From: Fidelibacterota bacterium | Lineage (GTDB): Bacteria > Marinisomatota > Marinisomatia > Marinisomatales > TCS55 | Reading direction: 5' to 3' | DNA length: 25,625 nucleotides | Assembly (NCBI GenBank): GCA_004124535.1 | Contig: SCKQ01000034.1 | Location: 1-25,625, forward strand | In this document: in pieces, positions 19,001 through 25,625 of the stretch | Layout: every line of letters starts with the position of its first letter | Numbering within the stretch: position 1 is the first letter of the stretch | Position numbers and translations under genes: made by a program | The notes under the pieces: model-generated | What the model saw: the letters and a program-made list of their open reading frames with translations, nothing else | The model's database searches: none | Told to the model about the DNA's origin: nothing

Positions 19001-19480
19001 CAGACAAAATATCCTACATATGCTGATTTTGCAGGTGAAGCGATTGATGACATTTTTACCAGCGACCAGCTGCAAAGCGCTACCTTAAGGCAAGTAGCTG
19101 AATTTGCTTCGGTGGTGTTGATAAATAATGGTAATGAAACATTCACCAAAAAAATACTTCCTATTGAAGCTCAATTCTCACCCATTTATTCATTATTAAT
19201 TGATGATATTAATAATGATGGATTTCAGGACTTGCTCACCGGGGGGAATTTTAGTGGCGTACCACCAGATTTAGGCAGATATGATGCGAGTTATGGAGAG
19301 GTTTTTCTTGGTGACGGTCAAGGGTCGTTCACTCCCCTGCATTTTCAGACAAGTGGGTTTATTGTAAATGGAGAAATTCGTCAGATGAAAAAAATAAACA
19401 CCCCCAACAATCAAGACCGAATTATGGTTGCACGTAATAACCACACAGTGGCGATATTCAACCGCTTAAAGAATAAGTGA
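16064..19480 (+). CDS. Giant FG-GAP/VCBS double-propeller lipoprotein, apparent ATA start
   Basis: A paralogue of the protein at 9108-12470, with the same plan: first propeller, ASPIC/UnbV domain (roughly 545-640, GIGSKVLIYTNEK through DSLRVIWSTGE), second propeller (DINNDGLVDVYLGGG, DIDQDGDLDLFVGSRS). The first usual start codon, TTG 16130, falls inside the signal peptide and leaves only MQVC before the lipid-anchor region. The frame reads upstream through a textbook lipoprotein signal (basic NKT, then a hydrophobic run to FLLQVC), back to ATA at 16064-16066. That ATA overlaps the TAA stop of the previous gene. An ancestral ATG would have made the common ATGA stop/start overlap, so ATG to ATA is the likely change. 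Translation may still start weakly at ATA by coupling, or from TTG as an unanchored product. The C-terminus ends where its paralogue does, so the gene is complete at its 3' end. Confidence 0.85.
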   Translation: MNKTIIIIRYFLFFIPLGIVFLLQVCSKPEPIQRLFISLSPTVTNITFENNLEEEGLFNSINYLYFYDGGGVAVGDINNDGLADIYFTSNMYTNHLYLNKGDFHFEDISQKAGVYGGMEGWTTGVTMADVNGDGFLDIYVCYSNLFDKQGANLLFINNGDLTFTERATEYGLDFKGLSRQAAFFDYDLDNDLDMFLLNHSIHSKGTYGHIELRNKRDMEAGDKLYRNDNGHFVDATAESGIYESILGYGLGVAIGDINWDGYPDIYVSNDFHEDDYLYYNNGNGTFSEALRSSVGHTSRASMGNDLADMNNDGLLDVIVMDMMPEREDIRKSSVFADPFNIDYVKQRFGYHFQYRRNTLLLNRGNALKLIPGTNTAFNLFSEIGQLAGIHATDWSWAPLFVDLDNDGHKDLFVSNGIYRRPNDLDYLDHIKKNEVQLELNSRKFQSMPAPIDSDKLAEILQYAPSVPLPNYIFQSQGDLSYINRAKEWGLADPGFSSGAAYADFNNDGGMDLVVNNTNGPAAIYKNLIYLDNPDSLDNNNYIKIQLIGKGLNTHGIGSKVLIYTNEKTFFQELMATRGFQSAVEPVLNFGLGNAKTIDSLRVIWSTGEHQLLFNIKANQRIRLYQRNATASYPYETKIKTDRMFQDVSEISHIDYKHQENTFIEYNREPFIPHFLSMEGPAFDVADINNDGLVDVYLGGGKHQPGAIYLQNDWGEFKTVIDSVFIWDSHGEGVDAAFFNANNDEFPDLYVAKGGNEFFAKMEPLKDCLYFGVGNGRFVKSQSALPDIYANSACVKPADIDQDGDLDLFVGSRSVPREYGVIPQSYLLFNDGAGNFTDETSTNAPDISRCGMVTDAIWIDLNSDSHQDLVVVGEWMPIRIFYNYAGKLMEVTEKYGLKNTQGWWNTVSTGDFNEDGFVDLVVGNLGLNSFLKASEKKPIQLFIDDFSGNNKLEQILTYYNGSKAYPLVSRDLMIENIPFLQTKYPTYADFAGEAIDDIFTSDQLQSATLRQVAEFASVVLINNGNETFTKKILPIEAQFSPIYSLLIDDINNDGFQDLLTGGNFSGVPPDLGRYDASYGEVFLGDGQGSFTPLHFQTSGFIVNGEIRQMKKINTPNNQDRIMVARNNHTVAIFNRLKNK

Positions 19481-20495
19481 TGGGACGGGATATCCGGCAC
19501 AGCGCACCATGGCCTGCGCCACGGATAAAGATGCACGGATTGCTGCCTTGGTATTTACTTGGATGCAGGTTCTCGTCCGTAGTTTAATCTGGCTTGTGAT
19601 CGGCGTAGGCTTACTGGTGATTTATCCATTCACTCCGGAAACTGCAAGTGGTGATCAGTTTGTCGCTGCTAGGGAGTTATTGTTTGTGACGGGAATAGAT
19701 GATCTACTGCCAATAGGGATTCGCGGTCTAATACTGACCGGTTTGCTTGCTGCATTGGCCTTTACAATTGACACACACTTGAACTGGGGAGCAAGTTACT
19801 GGAGTAACGATGTCTATAACCGACTGATTTGTAATCATTGGTTAAAACGAGAACCAAAGAATCGTGAATTGGTTTTAGTCGCACGGCTTTCAAGCGTAAT
19901 TATTTTAATCATTGCACTAATTATTATGGCCAATTTGGGATCTATTCAAACTACATGGTTTTTATCTTTTCTTTTTGGTGCTGGTATGGGTTCTGTCTTG
20001 GTAATGCGTTGGCTTTGGGAGCGTATTAATCTACATTCTGAACTAGCCGCCATGGCAATTTCCCTAGTTCTTGCTCCTATTTTTCTTGTTGCAACCAATG
20101 CCGGCTGGATTCGTGATGAAGAATGGATTCGATTAAGTTTAATGGCGCTTTTTTCTACAGTGGCAGCAGTAACAGTCACTTACTTTACACCTCGCACTGA
20201 TGTAAAAGTACTCAAAGCATTTTATAAACGAGTAAATCCAGTTGGTTTTTGGCGCAAAACAGCAGCATTGGTAGATGGAAATCCGAGAAAACCTCTGAAT
20301 GACTTTATTGGGGAGGCGAAAACCACATTACTTACAGCATTATCGCTGTTCTTGATGCTTATTGGTGCTGGTAAACTTCTGATACGGCCGCCTACTGAGT
20401 CGAGCTTCTTGCTGTGGTTATGTATTGCCCTATCGTTATTTTTGATCCGTTTTTGGTGGAAAAACGCAATTGGAGGGCAACAAGTTACTTCTTAG
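19479..20495 (+). pseudogene. Sodium:solute symporter (SSS) C-terminal half, 5'-truncated
   Basis: The frame from ATG 19509 encodes 328 residues, but family similarity begins earlier, at about 19479, with DGTGYPAQRTMACATDKDAR. This is the loop that lies near the middle of complete symporters of roughly 600 residues. About eight hydrophobic segments follow (for example SLIWLVIGVGLLVIY, GLILTGLLAALAF, SVIILIIALIIMANLG). The sodium-site helix region is recognisable as ALAFTIDTHLNWGASYWSND; the Phe replaces a Ser usual in this subfamily, which may remove a sodium ligand. The first half of the transporter fold is absent, so no transport is expected. An in-frame TAA at 19467-19469 closes the frame just upstream. 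The break coincides with the stop codon of the preceding propeller gene, pointing to deletion, recombination or an assembly join. Confidence 0.82.
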
Positions 20496-20547
20496 GTAAA
20501 AGAGGAAGGATCATTAACCTAACCCGATTATGGTCGTAAATCCTATA

Positions 20548-21864
20548 TCACTGCAAATAGTCTAAATATGGACTTTGTAAATCCAAGATCGTGTCCAACA
20601 ACTTTTCAGCAGCTCGAACATTATCGACCACAGGATCTGCTAATAATGCCTGCAGAGCGATATCTTTTGATTGTTGCAGTATTGCCGCCGTGGTCAATTC
20701 AATAACACTAACTTGGTTCATAAGTAATGTAGAGAAACTTTTGGGATAATTTTCTAGCTTAATTCCTGATACCCCGTCTTTGTTTATAAAGGCGGGGACC
20801 TCTATTACAATACCATCAGGCAGGTGTTCTATAAAGCCTTTATTGGGGATATTAACTGCCGATTCTTCAAAATTCAAATCAGCATCTATACCTTCTATTA
20901 TTGTAATAATCCTCTCGTGCATATCACCATCTATTTTAAAATAATTTTCGTATGTCTCTTCAGAATCATAAAATGATAAACATTTCTTTTTGTATTTATT
21001 GTAGAAGTCCAATATGCCTTCATGATCAGCGACACTATAAGCCCACTGTAAATATTCACCAAGATGGCTATCTGTTGTAATTGGTAAATAATTGTAACGG
21101 TTAAAAAGCTCAAAGAAAACACCCCTTTCAGCACCAGGCTTAGAAACCTGACCATCCCAAGTATTGATGAGATCCTTGAAATATTCTGGTACTTTTTCTC
21201 TTATTTTCGGGTATGCGTCTTTACCAGTGTCTTTATATTTTGCTTCTACCAAAATGCTAAAATGATTCAGCCCTCCTGCTTTTATTTCAATATTAGAAAA
21301 GGGGGTATTTAATATTTCTGGTAAATGACGTTCCATTGAAGCAATCTCATGGCACAAGCCTGTAAATTTTAATTTGGGGTACTTGGTAGTTACTGTATGG
21401 CATATCCGTTGCATCGGATTGCTGTAGCTAAAAACAAATGCATCTGGACAAATCCTTGATATATCTTCGCAAATCTCCAATATAGGTGGGATTATTCTCA
21501 TTGAGTGAAACATGCCCCCCGGGCCGCCATTTTCGCCAAATACCTGTTTTATGCCAAATTGTTGTGGGATTTTCCAGTCTTGTTCCCATAATTCAAACCT
21601 GTCTCCAACCTCAATAGAGATGACACAATAGTCCGCTCCTTGCAGTGCATCTTTTCTTGAGAGGTGAGCTTCTATGTTGATATTGACCTTTTTCTGTTCT
21701 TTATATTGCAGTGCGATTTTTTCCGTTTTACTGAGTGCTTCTTTGTTAATATCATGTAGAATAATGGTGCTTCCTTGAAAAATCTGAGACTTAAAAAGAT
21801 CACTCACCGTGCCCAAACCAAAGTTTGTGCTGCCAGCACCAATCAATACAATTCGTTTATTCAT
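20548..21864 (-). CDS. Glycoside hydrolase family 4 (alpha-glucosidase-like)
   Basis: A 438-residue cytoplasmic GH4 enzyme with no signal peptide. GH4 cleaves glycosides with NAD+ and a divalent metal by transient oxidation at C3 and elimination. Visible marks are the dinucleotide-binding start IVLIGAGSTNFG (5-16), FSYSNPMQR (146-153), the metal-ligand segment GLCHE (Cys171) and GLNHFS (His201). A CHE motif at this place is the mark of the alpha-glucosidase-type subgroup; CHS (alpha-galactosidase), CHG (alpha-glucuronidase) and CN-P (phospho-glycosidase) are absent. An alpha-galacturonidase-like enzyme is an alternative. The start ATG 21864 has a modest SD (AGGTG at 21877-21873). It faces the symporter fragment tail to tail across 52 bases. 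A dyad just upstream may be its operator. Confidence 0.93.
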   Translation of the reverse strand: MNKRIVLIGAGSTNFGLGTVSDLFKSQIFQGSTIILHDINKEALSKTEKIALQYKEQKKVNINIEAHLSRKDALQGADYCVISIEVGDRFELWEQDWKIPQQFGIKQVFGENGGPGGMFHSMRIIPPILEICEDISRICPDAFVFSYSNPMQRICHTVTTKYPKLKFTGLCHEIASMERHLPEILNTPFSNIEIKAGGLNHFSILVEAKYKDTGKDAYPKIREKVPEYFKDLINTWDGQVSKPGAERGVFFELFNRYNYLPITTDSHLGEYLQWAYSVADHEGILDFYNKYKKKCLSFYDSEETYENYFKIDGDMHERIITIIEGIDADLNFEESAVNIPNKGFIEHLPDGIVIEVPAFINKDGVSGIKLENYPKSFSTLLMNQVSVIELTTAAILQQSKDIALQALLADPVVDNVRAAEKLLDTILDLQSPYLDYLQ

Positions 21865-22031
21865 ATGATTTACACCTATAACTGTATCTGTTTCTACAGT
21901 TTCCGAACCAGAAACTAAATTTAAAGATTATATTCCAGTCAAAAATAGTATTTGTTAACCGAATTCTCGCAACGATTAAAGGCAGAATTTAAAATATTTC
22001 CGTTATCTGCGTTTTTAGATACATTAATCTT
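21865..22031 (-). promoter_or_regulatory. GH4 leader with two overlapping dyads, candidate operator
   Basis: This 167-base gap between the PQQ dehydrogenase gene and GH4 contains no gene. Close to the GH4 start are two inverted repeats. One is AACTGTA at 21880-21886 pairing with TACAGTT at 21895-21901 (8-base centre). The other is AGTTTC at 21898-21903 pairing with GAAACT at 21911-21916 (7-base centre). They share bases 21898-21901, so as RNA hairpins they exclude one another. The first ends 16 bases before the start codon and abuts the SD region. This suggests a repressor operator or a leader switch controlling GH4. No clear promoter hexamers could be fixed. Confidence 0.4.
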
Positions 22032-24200
22032 TTAATTATTAGGCAATGAAAATGCTATATAGTAATCCCCAGGCTTTGTTCCCATTTTTCCGCCCCCGCA
22101 GGCGATAACAACATATTGCTGATCATTTACTTCAAAAACGCTGGGTGTGGCATAACCGCCAGCTGGTAGTTTATGTTTCCATAATTCCATACCCGTTTCT
22201 TTATCGAAGGCCCGGATATATTCGTCTTTTGAGGCGGCAATAAAGATCAATCCACCAGCGGTTGCCACAGGGCCGCCATAATTTTCCGTACCTGTTTTTG
22301 GAATTCCGCGTTTGGTCAGTTCCTCGAATTCACCCAGCGGTACCTGCCATAAAATTTCGCCTTTATTTAAGTCTATAGCATTCAGTGTTCCCCAAGGCGG
22401 TTTAACAGCGGGATAACCTTCTTGGTCAAAAAAGCGGTTGTACCCGGTATGTGAATAGGGAATTGCAAACTCCCGCAATTCTTTGCTGAGGGCATCAAGC
22501 CAGTTTTGGTTGACGTTGTTTCCTTGATCTATTTGAACTTGATCGTCATATAAAAACACCAGTAACGCATTTTTCTTTTCCTTGGAAAATTGATTAAATG
22601 ACGGCATAAAACCCTTCCCTTTTTCAATGATATTCATTGTGATTTCTCGGGGAAGTCCTTTTTCAAGTTTCAAAAGCGGAGGGTAGGTACCGGCGGTATT
22701 TCCCTGACGGGTTTGCCCATGACAAATGGCGCAGTTGGTTTTGTATACTTTTTCACCGGCATCTTTTATTGTTTTAGGCTCTGATTGATCTTCCATGTCC
22801 AATTCTAGTTCAACCATATGCTGTATCCAGGGCATCTCATTGGCATTCACATATAAAATACCTGTGTTGCTATCGTAGGAGGCGCCTCCCCATTCAGCTC
22901 CGCCATCAAAACCAGGGAAATACATGGTACCTTGTGTACTGGGCGGAATGAATTGTTCGCCCGTTTTAGTTGTTGTCCAAATTGTTTTTACATATTCATG
23001 AGCTTCAGGACTAATATCTGTAATTTCGTCCTCGCTGAAATGTTGTCTCGCAAAAGGGGGCGGTTTCAGTGGAAATGGTTGTGTAGGCCAGGCTTTTTCA
23101 CCCTTAAGATCAGATTTCTTCACGGGTCGTTCTTCGACAGGAAATAATGGTTTTCCGGTATCACGATCTAAAAGGAACACGTAGCCCGATTTTGTGACCT
23201 GCGCTACTGCATCAATCTTTACCCCATTATGTGTTACTGTAACAAGATTTGGCGGTGCTGGTAAATCACGGTCCCAAAGATCATGATGCACGGTCTGGTA
23301 GTGCCATAAACGCTGACCGGTCTCTGCATCAATCGCGATAATACAGTTTGCAAATAGGTTGGAGCCATTACGATTTCCACCCCAGAAGTCGAATGATGCC
23401 GATCCAGTGGGGGCATACACCACACCCCGCTCTACGTCCAAACTGATACCCGCCCAGGCGTTAGCTCCACCTATTTTTCCATAGGCATCTTCGGGCCATG
23501 TCTCATACCCGTATTCACCAGGTTTCGGTATGGTATGAAATACCCATTCCACAGCACCGGTCCTTGCATTAAAAGCACGTATATAACCTGGTGCCGCATC
23601 AGCGTTCTCGGAAACACGTGTGCCAATTATGTATAAATCTTTATAAATAACTCCGGGTGAGGTTGAAATAACAAAGAGATCTGCTGCTCGGGGACCCAAG
23701 CCTGCCTTAAGTGAAGTGACTCCTGCGGTCCCAAAACTGACCACTGGTTTACCTGTGATTGCGTCAATAGCAAATAGGAGTGATCCAGCGGTAAATAATA
23801 TTCGCTTGTCACTGCCTGATTCCCAATAAGTTACTCCTCTATTTACATGCGGTGAAAAATCCAGCGCCGGATCGAACTCCCATAATAATTCTCCTGTTGC
23901 AGCATGCAGGGCAATCAATTTAATAGCGGGGGATGTAGCATATAAAATATCATCAACAATAATCGGATTGCATTGGATCTGGGATTGTTGCCCCAAACTA
24001 TCCCCGGTTTGATAGACCCAGGCGACCTTTAGCTGGTCAACATTTCCTTTATTTATCTGGCCTAATGATGAATATTGGTTGCTTCCCGGATCTCCCTGGT
24101 ATGTTTCCCAGATTGTATAAGGGTCTTGTTTGCTACTGCAGCCGAATATCCCGATACAGGACCAAATTACGAGACTGAACCAAGATATTATCATGCACAT
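22032..24200 (-). CDS. PQQ-dependent dehydrogenase with inserted cytochrome c domain (quinoprotein glucose dehydrogenase-like)
   Basis: A 722-residue periplasmic lipoprotein: hydrophobic signal with lipobox IFGC (Cys21), then an eight-bladed PQQ propeller beginning WETYQGDPGSNQYSSLGQIN. Blade motifs and glucose-dehydrogenase-like stretches are visible (DLPAPPNLVTV, LLDRDTGKPLFPVEERPV, FPGFDGGAEWGGASYD). A haem-c domain is inserted late in the propeller, with CAICH near residue 490 and a likely axial Met in GKGFMPSF near 530; then the last blades follow (GGPVATAGGLIFIAASKDEY). It oxidises an alcohol or sugar hydroxyl and passes electrons via haem c to the respiratory chain. It lacks the five N-terminal membrane helices of E. 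coli-type Gcd. It lies 8 bases after the CRTAC1-like gene, so the two are co-transcribed. The start may be ATG 24200 or ATG 24194. No PQQ synthesis genes are visible here. Confidence 0.93.
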   Translation of the reverse strand: MCMIISWFSLVIWSCIGIFGCSSKQDPYTIWETYQGDPGSNQYSSLGQINKGNVDQLKVAWVYQTGDSLGQQSQIQCNPIIVDDILYATSPAIKLIALHAATGELLWEFDPALDFSPHVNRGVTYWESGSDKRILFTAGSLLFAIDAITGKPVVSFGTAGVTSLKAGLGPRAADLFVISTSPGVIYKDLYIIGTRVSENADAAPGYIRAFNARTGAVEWVFHTIPKPGEYGYETWPEDAYGKIGGANAWAGISLDVERGVVYAPTGSASFDFWGGNRNGSNLFANCIIAIDAETGQRLWHYQTVHHDLWDRDLPAPPNLVTVTHNGVKIDAVAQVTKSGYVFLLDRDTGKPLFPVEERPVKKSDLKGEKAWPTQPFPLKPPPFARQHFSEDEITDISPEAHEYVKTIWTTTKTGEQFIPPSTQGTMYFPGFDGGAEWGGASYDSNTGILYVNANEMPWIQHMVELELDMEDQSEPKTIKDAGEKVYKTNCAICHGQTRQGNTAGTYPPLLKLEKGLPREITMNIIEKGKGFMPSFNQFSKEKKNALLVFLYDDQVQIDQGNNVNQNWLDALSKELREFAIPYSHTGYNRFFDQEGYPAVKPPWGTLNAIDLNKGEILWQVPLGEFEELTKRGIPKTGTENYGGPVATAGGLIFIAASKDEYIRAFDKETGMELWKHKLPAGGYATPSVFEVNDQQYVVIACGGGKMGTKPGDYYIAFSLPNN

Positions 24201-24208
24201 TAATTCCG

Positions 24209-25625
24209 CTACAGGTCCTCAGCCCGATTAGAACCTTCTTTTATGAATATTTCTCTGTTATTTTTTATATTGGTAAACGTGTCTATTTCCCCGCTAGGCC
24301 ATATTATAGACACTGAATCAACCGTAGTGTGATTTCCAAGTCCAAAAGATGCCGTTAGCCCTGACTGGGAAAGATAACTGGATCCCGTTCGGATTATTCG
24401 CTCCATTTTATATCCATCCACGCTCACTACAACTTTTGCCCCAAGGGCATCTTTATTACTGGTTTCACCTTCGAGAATTACCCGCAGAAAATTTTTCTTC
24501 TCAGTATTATTGCGCCATAAATGAACAGGGCCATTATTTTCCGTAAGCAGAATATCCAGATCACCATCACGGTCGTAATCTCCCACGGCGGCCCCACGTA
24601 CTACCATTTTGTTGTTCAAAACACCAGCAACCATCTTGTTTGCATCGGCAAACACACCGCTGCCGTTGTTTGTAAACAACTGTGATACCTGCCGATAGGT
24701 AATACCTTCCTGGTCTTTGGTGCGAAAGGGGTAGACGTGACCATTGCCAACAAAAAGGTCTAGATCTGTATCCAAGTCTACATCAAACAAAAACAACCCA
24801 AAGGTAAGTGATAAATAACTAGTACGCCCAATGCGTGATAAGGCAGCCCGGTCATTAAACCATCCTTTGCCGGAATAGCGATACACACCAATCATTTCAT
24901 TGGAAAAATTGCCTACGAAAATAGATGGATACCCGCTGCTGTCGACAATACCGGCATCGATACCCATACCAGCTCTGGCTTCGCCATTTTCTCCGTAAGC
25001 CATACCCAGTTCGGTACCTTTTTCAGTAAATGTGCCGTCACCATTGTTTTGATATAGTAAATCTCGCTCACCATCGTTGGCCACGGCCAAGTCAGGCCAG
25101 CCATCATCATTGTAATCAAGTTGTACCACCCCTAATGATTTCCCCGGGGCAGGTAGAAATCCGGCAATTTGCGTATGATCAGAAAATGTACCATCACCAT
25201 TATTATGGTAAAATCTGCTGGGTAGACCTACATACATTTCCGGCGGACAATACACTTTCGTTTTACTATCTAAAGAACACCAAAGATCGCTGGCAGGGGA
25301 CCAGATAGCGTAATTCCCAACGTATAGATCCAGCCAGCCGTCTTTATCAGCGTCGAAAAATATGGCAGAACTGCTCCATTCTATTCTATTTCCTAAGCCT
25401 GACGGTTGACTTACGTCTTTGAAGATTCCGTCATGGTTCCTGAGGAGTATATTTTTGCCCAATGATGTCAGAAATATATCCTGATACCCGTCATTGTTGT
25501 AATCAGCAGCTACGATACCCAGTCCGTATGTATTTATGTGCTCGAGACCCGTTTCTTCTGTTACATCGCTGAAAGTACCATCCTTATTATTCTTATAGAG
25601 CCATAACGCCTTTACCTTCCGCTTG
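24209..25625 (-). CDS. CRTAC1-type FG-GAP/VCBS protein with ASPIC/UnbV domain, N-terminus beyond right edge
   Basis: The open frame continues from the TAG stop at 24211-24209 to the right edge, giving 471 visible codons. A TTG at 25462 is not the real start, because propeller repeats continue upstream of it (LYKNNKDGTFSDVT, AADYNNDGYQDIFLTS). The visible part holds several FG-GAP/VCBS units with calcium-loop motifs (DADKDGWLDLYVGNY, DYNDDGWPDLAVAND, DVDLDTDLDLFVGNG, DYDRDGDLDILLTE). A canonical C-terminal ASPIC/UnbV domain follows (GAKVVVSVDGYKM, YLSQSGLTASFGLG, VSIIWPSGE). Function is unknown; such proteins are probably extracellular ligand or metal binders. It is directly followed, after 8 bases, by the PQQ dehydrogenase, suggesting that they work together. 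Unlike the giants at 9108 and 16064, it ends right after UnbV, with no second propeller. Confidence 0.9.
   Translation of the reverse strand, partial: KRKVKALWLYKNNKDGTFSDVTEETGLEHINTYGLGIVAADYNNDGYQDIFLTSLGKNILLRNHDGIFKDVSQPSGLGNRIEWSSSAIFFDADKDGWLDLYVGNYAIWSPASDLWCSLDSKTKVYCPPEMYVGLPSRFYHNNGDGTFSDHTQIAGFLPAPGKSLGVVQLDYNDDGWPDLAVANDGERDLLYQNNGDGTFTEKGTELGMAYGENGEARAGMGIDAGIVDSSGYPSIFVGNFSNEMIGVYRYSGKGWFNDRAALSRIGRTSYLSLTFGLFLFDVDLDTDLDLFVGNGHVYPFRTKDQEGITYRQVSQLFTNNGSGVFADANKMVAGVLNNKMVVRGAAVGDYDRDGDLDILLTENNGPVHLWRNNTEKKNFLRVILEGETSNKDALGAKVVVSVDGYKMERIIRTGSSYLSQSGLTASFGLGNHTTVDSVSIIWPSGEIDTFTNIKNNREIFIKEGSNRAEDL

Noticed and set aside
20496..20547. Shared terminator between the convergent symporter fragment and GH4
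   Set aside because: Only a weak 5-base complement (AGGAT/ATCCT) is visible, with no T-run on either strand.

Overview
The window looks like a carbohydrate-uptake and sugar-oxidation region from a Gram-negative bacterium of the Bacteroidota/FCB group. The evidence is a SusC/SusD outer-membrane pair, many predicted outer-membrane lipoproteins, Tat-exported Gfo/Idh/MocA and TIM-barrel sugar enzymes, and several long FG-GAP/VCBS propeller proteins with ASPIC/UnbV domains. Some genes have strong Shine-Dalgarno sequences (before the isomerase at 4263 and susD at 7464). That is unusual for typical Bacteroidota, so a neighbouring FCB phylum such as Neomarinimicrobiota or Calditrichota is possible. 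This placement is inference.

Layout. Positions 1-4263 (minus strand) read from 4263 downwards: a Tat-exported sugar isomerase/epimerase-like protein, a Tat-exported Gfo/Idh/MocA oxidoreductase, a TPR lipoprotein gene interrupted by one in-frame TGA, and a second TPR lipoprotein that runs off the left edge. The two TPR proteins are tandem paralogues. A 256-base divergent control region (4264-4519) separates them from the plus-strand cluster 4520-20495: susC, susD, a strong hairpin terminator, then three giant lipoproteins. These are a double-propeller protein, a TPR-propeller-UnbV protein with a large C-terminal region, and a paralogue of the first. The cluster ends in the C-terminal half of a sodium:solute symporter whose N-terminal half is missing. 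Positions 20548-25625 (minus strand) hold, in order of transcription, a CRTAC1-like propeller/UnbV protein cut by the right edge, a PQQ-dependent dehydrogenase with a haem-c domain 8 bases downstream, and a GH4 glycosidase with a dyad operator candidate just before its start.

Working model (inference): SusC/SusD imports an oligosaccharide or glycoconjugate captured with help from the giant propeller lipoproteins. The exported Gfo/Idh/MocA enzyme, the TIM-barrel enzyme and the PQQ dehydrogenase carry out sugar oxidation outside the cytoplasm, and GH4 does NAD-dependent glycoside cleavage inside. Three lesions stand out: a nonsense codon in the TPR gene (1195-1197), an apparent ATG-to-ATA start codon in the third giant lipoprotein (16064), and the beheaded symporter whose homology begins exactly at the stop of that same gene (about 19479). 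No RNA gene, CRISPR array, insertion sequence or replication origin was seen.
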